This document shows positions 38,185 to 47,884 of a stretch of DNA of 64,000 nucleotides, one piece after another. Source of the stretch: Mariniphaga anaerophila (GTDB lineage: Bacteria > Bacteroidota > Bacteroidia > Bacteroidales > Prolixibacteraceae); assembly GCF_900129025.1 (NCBI RefSeq), contig NZ_FQUM01000002.1:620001-684000 (forward strand). Reading direction: 5' to 3'. A program made the position numbers and the translations under genes. The notes below the pieces were generated by a model, which worked only from the letters and a program-made list of their open reading frames with translations, had not been told where the DNA came from and ran no database searches. The first letter of the stretch is position 1, and each line of letters opens with the position of its first letter.

Positions 38185-40692
38185 ATGAAAAAAGCCTTAT
38201 CTGCAATTTTGCTCCTGTTGGTATTTAGTTTCTACGCCAAATCTCAAAACAGTAGTTTACATGGAAAAATTTTCGATTCAGACAATAATATTCTGCCCGG
38301 TGCAAGCGTAATTATTTTGGGAACAGGCAGCGGAGTAAATGCAAACGAATCCGGCGAGTACCTGTTTAATAGGCTTTCGGCGGGAGAAATAACGGTTCAG
38401 GCTTCGTTTGTGGGGTATAAAACCCAGTCGGTTCAAATTGAAATCGGGCCCGGAGAAAATACTCGTGATTTTGTGTTTGAAAAGCAGGAGATTACGCTCG
38501 AAAGTGTAACTGTTACTTCGCAAAAACGTGAACAGCAGATTATTGATGTTCCCATTACCATGAGTGTTTTGAATTCGCGTTTTATAGAAGATAATAATAT
38601 TACCGGACTGAACGAACTGTCGGAATTTGTGCCCGGTCTGCTCGTACGCATGCAGGGAACAGACCGTCCCAGCTTTGTAATTCGCGGACTCACCAGCGAC
38701 GAAGTAAGCCCTACTGCGCAGCCGCGGGTTTCGGTATTTTACAACAATGTTCCCATCAGTCGCATTAGTGGAGCTGCGGTAGAACTGTTTGATATGCAGC
38801 AAATAGACGTACTGAAGGGCCCGCAGGGAACACTTTTCGGACGGAATGCACAAATTGGCGCTATTCATTTCATCAGTAAAAAACCAGACAATAGTTTGAA
38901 TGGATTTGTTAATGCCGGAGCAGGCAGCTACAACAGAAAAGAGTTGAGTGGCGCAATTAATATTCCGGTAGTGAAAAATAAATTGCTGGTGCGGGCAGCC
39001 GGAATTTACGACTACCGGGACGGATACATTAAAAATACGTTTGGCGGAAATTTGAACGGAAAAAATACTGTTGCCGGACGATTTTCGGTGCGCTACCTGC
39101 CTTCTGCAAAAGATAAAATTGACTTGGTGGTTAACTATCAAAAAGATGACGACCCCGGACTGGGTTTCATGAGCATGAATTATCCCAATACCGAGGGGAG
39201 CAAAAATCCTTTTGATTACACCGCATCGCTCGAACAGGGCGACAACCTCGCCACTGAAAAAGAGATATTTGATGCTACTCTGTCGGCACGGCATTATGTA
39301 AACGAAAATAATTTCTGGACATCGGTGAGCTCTTTTCGGAAAATTAGTGCTTACTCGCGGTGGGACGGAGATGGCACGGCCGCAGCAGCCATTGATATGA
39401 GTGAAGATGACGGAGCCCGACAGTTTTACCAGGAAATCAGGTACAACTATTCTGTTAAAAACAGATTGAACGGCAGCATTGGGGGAAGTTACTGGAATGA
39501 ACATGCCAGTCAGGATTACTGGTTTTCGCCCAACGACCAGGATATGTTTCACCTGTTTTTTGATACGGGTTACCTTGTTACTCCCGACGGGCAGCCGGCG
39601 TCGATGCCCAATCTTCCCAACGACCCGCAGTTAGGCCCGCTCGCCGGGATGCCGCTGGGTACCAATCATCAGGAAGAAAATAACAGCAGCGCCGTAAATC
39701 AGGCATTCGAAGGTTTTGCCGATGCTACATATTTGCTAACCAACAAACTGAGTGTTACCGGAGGGTTTCGTTTAATCAGGGAATGGTTTGAACTTACCAG
39801 CGAAGCAAAAATGACCGGCGGGGAACCGTCAACTCTCGGAATGCTTTCTGGAAATTATCCCAACCTGTTTTTCAAACCAAGCGAAGAGAAAATCATTTCG
39901 GAATCGGCAACGGCTTTTACATGGCGTGCAGGTTTTAAATATGCTTTTAACGAAAACAACAACCTGTTTGCCGGTTTTTCAAAAGGGCACCGCCCAAAAG
40001 TGCTTCAGTTTACTTCGGCAGGAGAGGAGCAGGTTCTCAGTGAAGAGAAGGTGTACAGTTTCGATTTGGGATTTAAAACAGCCGGTAAACGGTTGTGGTT
40101 CGACATAGGCACTTTTTCTCATCGCTACCTGAATTTTCAGACGTCGGCATGGGTAGCAGACGCCAACACCGGGGAGTTTAATTATATTGTAAAAGACGGC
40201 GGAAAAGCATCGGCATTTGGTGTTGAAACAAACCTCAGGTATGCCATTTTTAATGCACTGCATATTTTTGGAAATTATGCATACATAAATGCTGTTTTTG
40301 CCGACAAAGATACTGATGGCGCAGAACAGGCTTACGCCGGAAATAAGTTCAGGCTGACTCCGGACCACAGCTTTTCTGTTGGGCTGAACGGCCGCATCGG
40401 AATCACCAAAAACCTGAATCTATTTGCAGTTCCGTCGTGGTCGTACAAAACCAAAATATTTTTTGAGGATGCCAATACTCCAGGACTGGAACAGGACGGC
40501 TACGGGTTACTCACCTTCAGAGGCGGGATTGAGTGCCCGGCTCAAAAAATTACACTGGCTTTTTGGGCCAGCAACCTGCTTAACGAAGAATACATTGTGA
40601 GTGCAGGAAACACCGGAAGTCTGTTTGGCAACCCGACCTGTATTCCAGGCGCTCCCCGAATGTTGGGAACAAGAATATCGTGGAAGTTCTAA
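38185..40692 (+). CDS. TonB-dependent receptor (siderophore/FepA-like architecture)
   Basis: 835-aa outer-membrane receptor: signal peptide (MKKALSAILLLLVFSFYAKS), carboxypeptidase-regulatory-like domain (about 24-105, SSLHGKIFDSDNNILPGASVIILG), TonB box/plug (VTVTSQKREQQIIDVPITMSVLNS, FVIRGLTSDEVSPTAQPRVSVFYNNVPI, VLKGPQGTLFGRNAQIGAIHFISKKP) and a 22-strand-type barrel closing with PRMLGTRISWKF. The VTSQKREQ and PQGTLFGRNA plug style is that of receptors for siderophores and similar small ligands rather than SusC. No SusD or transporter partner adjoins it, so the ligand is open. Confidence 0.92.
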   Translation: MKKALSAILLLLVFSFYAKSQNSSLHGKIFDSDNNILPGASVIILGTGSGVNANESGEYLFNRLSAGEITVQASFVGYKTQSVQIEIGPGENTRDFVFEKQEITLESVTVTSQKREQQIIDVPITMSVLNSRFIEDNNITGLNELSEFVPGLLVRMQGTDRPSFVIRGLTSDEVSPTAQPRVSVFYNNVPISRISGAAVELFDMQQIDVLKGPQGTLFGRNAQIGAIHFISKKPDNSLNGFVNAGAGSYNRKELSGAINIPVVKNKLLVRAAGIYDYRDGYIKNTFGGNLNGKNTVAGRFSVRYLPSAKDKIDLVVNYQKDDDPGLGFMSMNYPNTEGSKNPFDYTASLEQGDNLATEKEIFDATLSARHYVNENNFWTSVSSFRKISAYSRWDGDGTAAAAIDMSEDDGARQFYQEIRYNYSVKNRLNGSIGGSYWNEHASQDYWFSPNDQDMFHLFFDTGYLVTPDGQPASMPNLPNDPQLGPLAGMPLGTNHQEENNSSAVNQAFEGFADATYLLTNKLSVTGGFRLIREWFELTSEAKMTGGEPSTLGMLSGNYPNLFFKPSEEKIISESATAFTWRAGFKYAFNENNNLFAGFSKGHRPKVLQFTSAGEEQVLSEEKVYSFDLGFKTAGKRLWFDIGTFSHRYLNFQTSAWVADANTGEFNYIVKDGGKASAFGVETNLRYAIFNALHIFGNYAYINAVFADKDTDGAEQAYAGNKFRLTPDHSFSVGLNGRIGITKNLNLFAVPSWSYKTKIFFEDANTPGLEQDGYGLLTFRGGIECPAQKITLAFWASNLLNEEYIVSAGNTGSLFGNPTCIPGAPRMLGTRISWKF

Positions 40693-40726
40693 TAGATAGT
40701 TAGCCCCAATTTTTACAAACAACGCA

Positions 40727-42217
40727 ATGGAAGGCATTATAAAGTTTACCCTTTTATCAAGTTTAATTTTATTGATTTCTTGTAAAAACGGAAATGAAAA
40801 TCAAAACTTAAAAGAGAATAAATCCCTATCAAAACAAGAAATGCTTCAAGACTTTGAGGTATTTGAAGCCATTTATCAAAAAGCAAATGCCGGACTTTAC
40901 AAGTATCGTTCAATGCACCAAATTGACAGTGTTTTTGCAGAAAATAAGGCAAAAATAACAGACAGTTTATCCTACAGAGAATATTATAATCTGCTATGGA
41001 ACGTTATTGACTTTACAGGCAGTTGCCACAGTCATCTCGATTTTTCAAATTCGCTATTTGATAGTTTAAGCAAAGAGAAAATATTTTTTCCAATTCCTTT
41101 AAAATATATTGATGGAAAGTTGTTTACAAATCTCGCCTGCGAAAAAATTCCTGCTGGAAGCGAAATAATTTCTGTTAACAACATAAAAGCCAATAGTTTT
41201 TTAAGACAAGTTTCTAAGTACAGAAGTACAGACGGGAATAATAAATCGGGGAAATACAAGTGGGTTGAAACAGATTATTTGCCTTCATACATTTACTTTG
41301 CATTAGGAAAGCAAAATGATTACACTATTGAATACAAACAGTATAACTCAAACGAAATTGAAAAAATAAAAGTTGAAAGCACAACTTATTCCGACTTTTA
41401 TGAAAATTTCAATAACAGACACTCTAAAGAATTAGAAATTCAGAACAATAAAGAGTACTCCTATACATTTATAGATAGTTTAAAAACAGGATTTTTAACG
41501 GTTAAATCCTTTGCGATGGGCGAATCAGAAACGGAAGGACATAAAAAATATGCTGCTTTTTTAGATTCAGTATTCGTAACAATTAAAAATCAGGAAGTAA
41601 AAAATCTAATTGTTGACATTCGCGGAAACGGTGGGGGAAATGGTGTAAACATACTACTTCTCTATTCATATTTAACACAAAGAACGTTTCGGGAAAATAT
41701 TTCAGCATACACGTTATTTCAAGAGATACCTTTTCAAGAATATTACATTTACGATGACGTGGAAGATTTAACAAATTTCTTTAAAGAAACACATGCTGTA
41801 TTCAATAACAATAAATACTATCAAACTCCTGAGTTTAATGAAGTATGGCATCCTAACGCAAATGCTTTTCAAGGAAAGATTGTTTTGTTGATTGACCCGA
41901 TTGTAGCTTCAGCAGGTTCACATTTTGCGAGTTGGATGAAAAGTGATGAAGTTCCAATAATCATTGGCGAAGAAACAATGGGAGGCTATTACGGTCATAC
42001 CGGACATATGCCAATGACTTACGAGCTTCCAAACTCTAAATTTCTACTAACATTTTCAGTTGTTGACCTTAGACAAGACGTTAAAGAATTACCAGATGAA
42101 AAATTCGGCGATGGCGTTATACCCGATTTTAAAATTGGTCAGTCCTATGAAGATTTTATTAATAACAAGGATACTCAGCTGAATTTTGCCATCGAAAAAA
42201 TAAAAAACTGTAGCTAA
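40727..42217 (+). CDS. S41 family peptidase-like lipoprotein
   Basis: 496 aa. Lipoprotein signal with Cys19 (LILLISC) followed by a charged linker. The C-terminal half has an S41/tail-specific protease fold: NLIVDIRGNGGGNGVNILLLYSYL and KIVLLIDPIVASAGSHFASWMKSDEVPIIIGEETMGG, with the Ser in SAGSHFA at the nucleophile position. The central PDZ is weak or absent. Base composition is visibly AT-richer than the genes on either side, as in the DUF3267 gene after it, suggesting acquisition. Substrate unknown. Confidence 0.8.
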   Translation: MEGIIKFTLLSSLILLISCKNGNENQNLKENKSLSKQEMLQDFEVFEAIYQKANAGLYKYRSMHQIDSVFAENKAKITDSLSYREYYNLLWNVIDFTGSCHSHLDFSNSLFDSLSKEKIFFPIPLKYIDGKLFTNLACEKIPAGSEIISVNNIKANSFLRQVSKYRSTDGNNKSGKYKWVETDYLPSYIYFALGKQNDYTIEYKQYNSNEIEKIKVESTTYSDFYENFNNRHSKELEIQNNKEYSYTFIDSLKTGFLTVKSFAMGESETEGHKKYAAFLDSVFVTIKNQEVKNLIVDIRGNGGGNGVNILLLYSYLTQRTFRENISAYTLFQEIPFQEYYIYDDVEDLTNFFKETHAVFNNNKYYQTPEFNEVWHPNANAFQGKIVLLIDPIVASAGSHFASWMKSDEVPIIIGEETMGGYYGHTGHMPMTYELPNSKFLLTFSVVDLRQDVKELPDEKFGDGVIPDFKIGQSYEDFINNKDTQLNFAIEKIKNCS

Positions 42218-42353
42218 CATTGTAAAAGCATAATGCGGGATAGAACACTGATTTTAAATAAATGGAATTTAAATAAATGTAAGAGTAAACTGAAAGTGAA
42301 GTTCTACTAATTTTGCACTACTTTTTACTTTACCGTTGCGTGCGTGTTAAGAA
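42210..42353. repeat. Imperfect inverted repeat between AT-rich genes (cassette-boundary-like)
   Basis: Left arm GCTAAC...GTAAAAGCATAATGC...TAGAAC (42212-42246) pairs imperfectly with right arm GTTCTA...GCACTACTTTTTAC...GTTGCG (42301-42340), spanning about 135 bases with A/T-rich centre. The size and long mismatched arms resemble integron attC sites, but the core GTTRRRY is not matched cleanly, so this is only a resemblance. Confidence 0.35.
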
Positions 42354-42370
42354 AAGATACTACTGAGAAT

Positions 42371-42931
42371 ATGGAAGAAACAGCAAAACCGGAGAGCAAA
42401 AAAACAGAAGATTATACGATGGGCATGGGAAAAGTAAATTTGATTGCCGTGCTATTGGCTTTTCCTATAACAGCAGTAATTCTTTACCCATTTGTTTTAG
42501 TGTGGGGGTACGAAACATTTAAGGCTGGAAAAGAAGCATTTGATGACTATTTCTTATTGGTATTGATTGCTGGAATACTAGTACATGAGTTGCTACACGG
42601 ATTAACATGGGGATACTTTGCAAACAATGGATTCAAATCAATTCGTTTTGGAGTAAAATGGAAATTTCTGACCCCGTATTGCCATTGTAAAGAACCACTA
42701 AAAGTAAAACATTACAAAATTGGCGCAGCAATGCCATTAATTATCATGGGTATAATTCCATCAATAATCGGATTCGTAATCGGACATGGTGGAGTTCTGG
42801 CTTTTGGAATCTTTTTTACCTGGGCAGCTGGCGGAGATATTATTGCACTGTTTATGCTGTGGAAACTCGACAATAATATTTATGTTTCTGACCATCCTGA
42901 CAAGATGGGGTTTGTACTGGAATTTGAATAA
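42371..42931 (+). CDS. DUF3267 membrane metalloprotease-like protein
   Basis: 186 aa from ATG 42371 (an upstream GTG at 42344 is less likely). Four to five membrane helices and a zinc-protease-like HELLH in ILVHELLHGLTWGYF, near the middle of the protein, followed by GVKWKFLTPYCHCKEPLKVKHYKIGAAMPLI, the DUF3267 pattern of site-2-protease-like proteins. Function is unknown, although the HExxH motif is complete. Low GC, preceded by the inverted repeat above and followed by GCTACACACAACAATACG, which mirrors the sequence before its start (GTTGCGTGCGTG), as if it were a separable cassette. Confidence 0.8.
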   Translation: MEETAKPESKKTEDYTMGMGKVNLIAVLLAFPITAVILYPFVLVWGYETFKAGKEAFDDYFLLVLIAGILVHELLHGLTWGYFANNGFKSIRFGVKWKFLTPYCHCKEPLKVKHYKIGAAMPLIIMGIIPSIIGFVIGHGGVLAFGIFFTWAAGGDIIALFMLWKLDNNIYVSDHPDKMGFVLEFE

Positions 42932-43192
42932 AAGTTAAAAGCTACACACAACAATACGTCTACTCAGCGTATGAAATCGTTAACTAAACAGAGGTACGAG
43001 TTGGAATTCATGCCGCTTAGTAAATAGTTTTTTGTCTGCACTACGCTTCAGGTAAGGCACCTTGCCAAAACCGTTTTATGTTAACTTTTTTTTAAAGGCC
43101 GCCAATTTAAAAATTGAACCGGTTCGTTTATGCTAACTTTGTAGGCAAACATAAAAGAAAACCAAAACCCTTCAGCGGTAAAAAGGAGTATT

Positions 43193-44485
43193 ATGCGGGC
43201 ATCACAAATTATTACATTTATTGTTCTTATTTTTTTCTGTTCTGTTGCGAAAGGCAAAAACAACTCATCCCTTACAAAAAATAAAGGCATTATTATTAAA
43301 CTGAATGAAGACGGATCTGCTTACTCAAAGTTTTCATTTGCATCGCAGTTTTGGTTCAGACAGACACAACTGAACCCGGGCAGCAAAACGGCAAGTGGCG
43401 ACCCGGTTAATGCTGAGGCCGATTTGGCATTGCGCCGCACGCGTTTTTCCATGTTTAATAAACTAAACGACAACATCATCTTTTATACGCAGTTGGGATT
43501 TAATAATCTGAATGCTTCTAACCCCAAGTCAGTACTTTTTTTTCACGATGTTTGGGCAATGTACGATTTCGTGCCAAAATCTTTCAGTGTGGGAATCGGA
43601 TTGAATGGCTGGAACGGAATTTCGCGGTTAACAAACACCAGCTACCAGAAAACAATGACTTTGGATAATCCGGGGTTTAGCATCCCCGCGGTGAATCATA
43701 CCGATCTCAATATTCGTCAGTTAGGCATTTTTGCAAAAGGCACTGCCGGAAAGCTTAATTACCGGTTTTCAGTTGCAAAACCGATGATTTACAATAGCGT
43801 TCCAGAAAATCCCGAACAAGAAAAAGGCTACGAATTTCCCTCTACTAACCTGGCGTACAAAGGATATTTTGCCTGGCATTTTTGGGAAAAGGAATATTTT
43901 CAAACATCGTATGTTCCGATGACTTATTTCGGAACAAAAAAAATCTGTAACGTTGGCGCCGGCTTTGATATTTTCCCTGATGCAATTGCTGAATTCGACG
44001 AGGAAGGCAATCGGACATTAAACGACCGTGCTTTATTTGGAACAGATTTTTTTATGGAGCTGCCTTTTGAAAACAATCAAACAGTGTCTGTTTACGCGGT
44101 TTTTTACGATTACGATTTCGGGAAAAACTATTTGCGAAGATCCGGGGCAATGAACTACTGGCACGGCGGAACTCTTGCCGAAGGAGCTGGAAACAATGAA
44201 TTTAAAACCGGAACAGGGAATATATTGTATGGCACTTTTGGGTACCTTTTTCCTCAGAACCTTTTTGAAAAAGCCGGTCGGTTACAGCTTTTTTATGCGT
44301 ATTCGCACAAAAATTTCGAGGCACTGCCCAGGGCACTTTCCAACCACGATTTTGGCGCCAACCTGTTTGTTAACGGGCATAAACTGAAACTGTCTGTGCA
44401 GTACTCGCTCCGCCCGATGTCTGACAATGCCGACGGCGCAGATCATTTGGGAGCATTTCTGTTTCAAACCCAGATTGTAATATAA
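43193..44485 (+). CDS. Outer-membrane porin-like protein
   Basis: 430 aa with signal peptide (MRASQIITFIVLIFFCSVAKG) and alternating beta-strand pattern: SKFSFASQFWFRQTQLNPGS, ALRRTRFSMFNKLNDNIIFYTQLGFNNL, KPMIYNSV, ending LGAFLFQTQIVI. It resembles Bacteroidetes porins of the phosphate-selective O/P or short-chain porin group. Monocistronic. No substrate can be assigned. Confidence 0.75.
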   Translation: MRASQIITFIVLIFFCSVAKGKNNSSLTKNKGIIIKLNEDGSAYSKFSFASQFWFRQTQLNPGSKTASGDPVNAEADLALRRTRFSMFNKLNDNIIFYTQLGFNNLNASNPKSVLFFHDVWAMYDFVPKSFSVGIGLNGWNGISRLTNTSYQKTMTLDNPGFSIPAVNHTDLNIRQLGIFAKGTAGKLNYRFSVAKPMIYNSVPENPEQEKGYEFPSTNLAYKGYFAWHFWEKEYFQTSYVPMTYFGTKKICNVGAGFDIFPDAIAEFDEEGNRTLNDRALFGTDFFMELPFENNQTVSVYAVFYDYDFGKNYLRRSGAMNYWHGGTLAEGAGNNEFKTGTGNILYGTFGYLFPQNLFEKAGRLQLFYAYSHKNFEALPRALSNHDFGANLFVNGHKLKLSVQYSLRPMSDNADGADHLGAFLFQTQIVI

Positions 44486-44819
44486 ATCCGTTTTACATTT
44501 TTTTTAGCCTTTTTTGCCGCTGCTTTACACCGATGTACAAAATTGGTTTTAGTGGATAAAAGAATCTTTTTGTTCGGTCTGCGGAGTCTGTTTTAGTGAT
44601 TTTGGGAGTAACTATTTTTCGGCCTGTTTTTTTTGCACCGGCTTCATTAACAGAAATCTGACAAAATATTTTTCAAAATATTTCAGATAAATCGTAAGAA
44701 TAATTGCCTTATTAGTTAGCAATGTTAATTTTGTAGTCGCTTTATTTGTTAAAGTGAAACTAAAAATCAATTTCGCCAAAAAAACCGTGTTTGCTAAATC
44801 GTATCATTAACCAGATTTT
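44486..44819 (+). promoter_or_regulatory. Promoter region before the DcaP-like porin gene
   Basis: A 334-base gap. TAATTTTG (44725-44732) fits the -7 element and ATTG (44702-44705) lies 19 bases upstream as a -33; the start codon is 87 bases downstream. The first part of the gap has T-tracts after the previous gene but no strong hairpin. Confidence 0.5.
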
Positions 44820-46082
44820 ATGAATAAGATTATAGTTGCAGGGATAGCTTTGCTGTGTGCTTTCGCTGCGAGAAGTCAATCTGACGAAAAACCCAAAGTA
44901 GATATTTATGGATTTGTGCGGGTCGACGCTTATGTGGATTCATACAAAGGAGTTGATGCAGGGCACGATATTTTTTATTTGCTGCCGTTGTACGTGGTTA
45001 CCAACGGGGTAGAAGTGAACAAGCAGCCAAGCTCCAATATTTCGGCGGTGGCGTCGCGCCTGGGTGTTCGCGTTAGTTTCCCCGAAGTACTGAATGCCAA
45101 GGCAACTGGTTTAATAGAATTTGATTTTGCCGGGAACCTGAAATCAGACCCAACACTTTTCAGAATTCGCCAGGCCTATTCCCTTTTTTCGTGGGAAAAA
45201 TCGTCGTTGCTGGTTGGGCAAACCTGGCATCCGTTTTTCGGAGGAAGCGCAGTGCCTGTGGTAGCAGGGCTCAATACCGGAGCACCTTTTAGTTGTTTCA
45301 ACCGCTCGCCCATGATTCGCTACAACATGGCATTGGGCAGATTTTCCGTGTCGGCAGCGGCTGTTTCCGAGATGCAGTATTGCTCTCCGTTGGCCGATAT
45401 GGCTGACTTTTCATTTTTGCTTACTACCAATCATGCAAAACGAAACGCGCTGGTTCCCGAGCTGGTATTTACCACTGAATACAACCAGGCAGCGGTTACT
45501 GTTGGCGCCGGCGCCGGTTATAAAAGAATAAAACCCAGAATGCTCATAAGTGGTACTGAAGAAAGCGCCGTTGCCGACGAATTTCTTTCCAGTGCAACTT
45601 ACATGGCGTACGGACGATACAAGAAAGATAAGTTTATGTTTTTGCTCAAAACATATCTGGGGGAAAACATGTCGCATCTGGTAATGCCCGGTGGCTACGG
45701 AGTTGCATCTTTAGACCCGCAAACCGGCCGCGAAACATACACCAGTTACACAACCTACACCACTTCGTTAAGCGTTGTGTATGGCCGCAAATGGCGGGTT
45801 GGAATGTTTGGTGGCTACGGTGGAAATCTGGGAACCGACAAGCCTCTTTATAGTGACGACGGCAAGGCAAAAACTTACGGATCGTTTCTGAACATGCAGA
45901 AGATGTACCGCGTTGCCCCGCATATTTCGCTTAACCTTAAAAACTTCAGGTTGGTGGGGGAGTATGAAATGACTGCTGCCAATTACGGCACCGGTACAAT
46001 CGATTTTTCAAACGGCCTGTTTTCTTCCACACACAAAGCAATAAACAACAGAGGTATTATTTCGCTGACTCACAGTTTTTAA
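44820..46082 (+). CDS. DcaP-like outer-membrane porin
   Basis: 420 aa, signal peptide (MNKIIVAGIALLCAFAARSQ), then KVDIYGFVRVDAYVDSYKGVDAGHDIFYLLPLY, the characteristic start of DcaP-type trimeric porins that pass dicarboxylic and aromatic acids. Repeated strands (SRLGVRVSFPEVLNAKATGLIEFDF, SLLVGQTWHPFFGG, MLKTYLGENMSHLVM) and a final ALIxxxSLTHSF-type aromatic end (GIISLTHSF). It ends 14 bases before a phenylacetate-CoA ligase gene, so it probably admits the aromatic acid that enzyme activates. Confidence 0.85.
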   Translation: MNKIIVAGIALLCAFAARSQSDEKPKVDIYGFVRVDAYVDSYKGVDAGHDIFYLLPLYVVTNGVEVNKQPSSNISAVASRLGVRVSFPEVLNAKATGLIEFDFAGNLKSDPTLFRIRQAYSLFSWEKSSLLVGQTWHPFFGGSAVPVVAGLNTGAPFSCFNRSPMIRYNMALGRFSVSAAAVSEMQYCSPLADMADFSFLLTTNHAKRNALVPELVFTTEYNQAAVTVGAGAGYKRIKPRMLISGTEESAVADEFLSSATYMAYGRYKKDKFMFLLKTYLGENMSHLVMPGGYGVASLDPQTGRETYTSYTTYTTSLSVVYGRKWRVGMFGGYGGNLGTDKPLYSDDGKAKTYGSFLNMQKMYRVAPHISLNLKNFRLVGEYEMTAANYGTGTIDFSNGLFSSTHKAINNRGIISLTHSF

Positions 46083-46096
46083 AAGAGATATTTATA

Positions 46097-47401
46097 ATGA
46101 ATTATTGGGAAAAAGAAATTGAAACACTCCCGCGTGGTGAAATAAACAAGGTTCAGGTAGAAAAACTGAACCACATTATCGGCGTTGCCATGCAGTCGGA
46201 GTATTACGGGAATTTGTACAAAAGCAAAGGGATAAAACCCGGAGATATCAAAAATATTGAAGATGTAACCAAGCTCCCTTTTACAACAAAACAGAATTTG
46301 AGAGATAATTTTCCGTGGGGATTTTTGGCGTGCAACAAAAAAGAGGTTGTTCGTTTGCACAGTTCGTCGGGTACAACCGGAAATCCGACCGTAATATTTC
46401 ACACGGCTGCCGACTTGGACAACTGGGCCAATTTAGTGGCCCGTTCGTTGTTTACAGCCGGGGTTAGAGATACCGATGTTTTTCAGAATGTTAGTGGTTA
46501 CGGCCTTTTTACCGGAGGACTGGGGTTTCAGTACGGAATTGAAAAACTGGGAGCCCTCAGTATTCCTGCCGGCGCCGGAAACAGCATCAGGCAGATAAAA
46601 CTGATGCAGGATTACGGAACGACCGCTATTCATGCTATTCCCAGTTACCTGGCGCGGCTTTACGATGTATTTCTTGAAGAAGGCCTCGACCCACGCCGCG
46701 ACACCAAACTGCACACTTTTGTTATTGGCGCAGAGCCGCATTCGGAAGAACACCGACGCCGGATTGAAGAGATGTTTGGCGTGAAAGCATACAACTCATT
46801 CGGTTTGTCGGAAATGAATGGCCCGGGAGTGGCCTTTGAATGTACTTATCAGGACGGCCTGCATATTTGGGAAGATGCTTACATTGTAGAAATTGTTGAC
46901 CCGGTGACACTCGAACCTGTTCCGGATGGGGAAGTAGGCGAGCTGGTAATGACCAGCCTCAACCGGCAGGCAATGCCGCTGATACGTTACCGCACCCGCG
47001 ATTTAACGCGTTTTTTGCCCGGTGATTGTCCCTGTGGAAGAACACACCGAAGGCTGGACCGAATTTCGGGGCGCTCCGATGATATGTTTATTGTAAAAGG
47101 GTGCAATATTTTTCCGATGCAGATTGAAGGGGTTCTTATGAAAATTCCCGAAGTGGGTAACGACTACCTGATTACGCTGGATACCGTGGGTGATAACGAC
47201 GAGCTTATTGTTGAGGTGGAAGTTAAACGCGAATGGTTTTCCGGAGATTTATACAAACTGGATAAACTCACAAAAGACATCATCCGTAAAATTAGGGATG
47301 AGGTGCTGGTGAAACCGTTTGTTAAGCTGGTTGAGCCGGGTTCTCTTCCGCAGTCGGAAGGAAAGGCTGTGCGGGTGATTGATAAACGAGTAAAAATTTA
47401 A
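46097..47401 (+). CDS. paaK: Phenylacetate-CoA ligase
   Basis: 434-aa AMP-forming acyl-CoA ligase of the PaaK type. Motifs: the P-loop-like LHSSSGTTGNPTVIFHT, GYGLFTGGLGFQYG, EHRRRIEEMFGVKAYNSFGLSEMNGPGVAFEC, TSLNRQAMPLIRYRTRDLTRFLPGDCPCGRTHRRLDRISGRSDDM, and the C-terminal QSEGKAVRVIDKR with the catalytic Lys. It makes phenylacetyl-CoA or indoleacetyl-CoA from the free acid. The ACT gene 10 bases downstream is a standard companion. Confidence 0.93.
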   Translation: MNYWEKEIETLPRGEINKVQVEKLNHIIGVAMQSEYYGNLYKSKGIKPGDIKNIEDVTKLPFTTKQNLRDNFPWGFLACNKKEVVRLHSSSGTTGNPTVIFHTAADLDNWANLVARSLFTAGVRDTDVFQNVSGYGLFTGGLGFQYGIEKLGALSIPAGAGNSIRQIKLMQDYGTTAIHAIPSYLARLYDVFLEEGLDPRRDTKLHTFVIGAEPHSEEHRRRIEEMFGVKAYNSFGLSEMNGPGVAFECTYQDGLHIWEDAYIVEIVDPVTLEPVPDGEVGELVMTSLNRQAMPLIRYRTRDLTRFLPGDCPCGRTHRRLDRISGRSDDMFIVKGCNIFPMQIEGVLMKIPEVGNDYLITLDTVGDNDELIVEVEVKREWFSGDLYKLDKLTKDIIRKIRDEVLVKPFVKLVEPGSLPQSEGKAVRVIDKRVKI

Positions 47402-47411
47402 ATCTGGAATT

Positions 47412-47852
47412 ATGGCTTATCAAGTTTCTGTTTTTCTTGAAAATAAAATAGGGCATTTCGAACGTGTTACCGGCATTCTTAAAGATGTTGGCGTAAATAT
47501 TCGTGCAATAACTCTGTCGCATACAACGCAGGGTTGGGGAATTTTAAACCTGCTGGTAAACAACCCGGAAAAGGCAAAAGAGGCACTCACCGAAAAAGGA
47601 GTATCGGCAACGCTCAGGGAAATTGCTGTTTTTGCAATGGGCGATATTCCCGGCGGGCTCGATGAACTTCTGAAGAAAATTGCTGCTGCCGGTATCAATT
47701 TTACCAATGCCTACGGGCGAAATATCGAAATAGGCGTAATGGCTTACCTGGCCGTTGATGTTGAAGATATTGAAGGCGCAGAGGAAAAGATTAAAGCAGC
47801 CGGACTGCAACTGGTTCCGGATGACGAAGTGTATGGATTAAAGGATAGTTAG
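47412..47852 (+). CDS. ACT domain protein
   Basis: 146 aa, two ACT-like modules: YQVSVFLENKIGHFERVTGILKDVGVNIRAITLSHTTQGWGILNLLV (1-50) and GGLDELLKKIAAAGINFTNAYGRNIEIGVMAYLAVD (about 75-115). Cytosolic, amino-acid or ligand sensing. Such tandem ACT proteins are commonly encoded right after paaK, as here (10-base gap), suggesting allosteric or regulatory control of aryl-acid metabolism. Confidence 0.88.
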   Translation: MAYQVSVFLENKIGHFERVTGILKDVGVNIRAITLSHTTQGWGILNLLVNNPEKAKEALTEKGVSATLREIAVFAMGDIPGGLDELLKKIAAAGINFTNAYGRNIEIGVMAYLAVDVEDIEGAEEKIKAAGLQLVPDDEVYGLKDS

Positions 47853-47884
47853 GGTTCAGAATAAAATCAATTAAAACTTTTGTT

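Noticed and set aside
38278-39552. 424-codon frame on the - strand
   Set aside because: Antisense shadow of the TonB receptor gene, whose domains are complete; the antisense product has no family resemblance.
42210-42353. Calling this a true integron attC site
   Set aside because: The GTTRRRY and RYYYAAC core boxes are not matched cleanly and no integrase is in view, so only a resemblance is reported.
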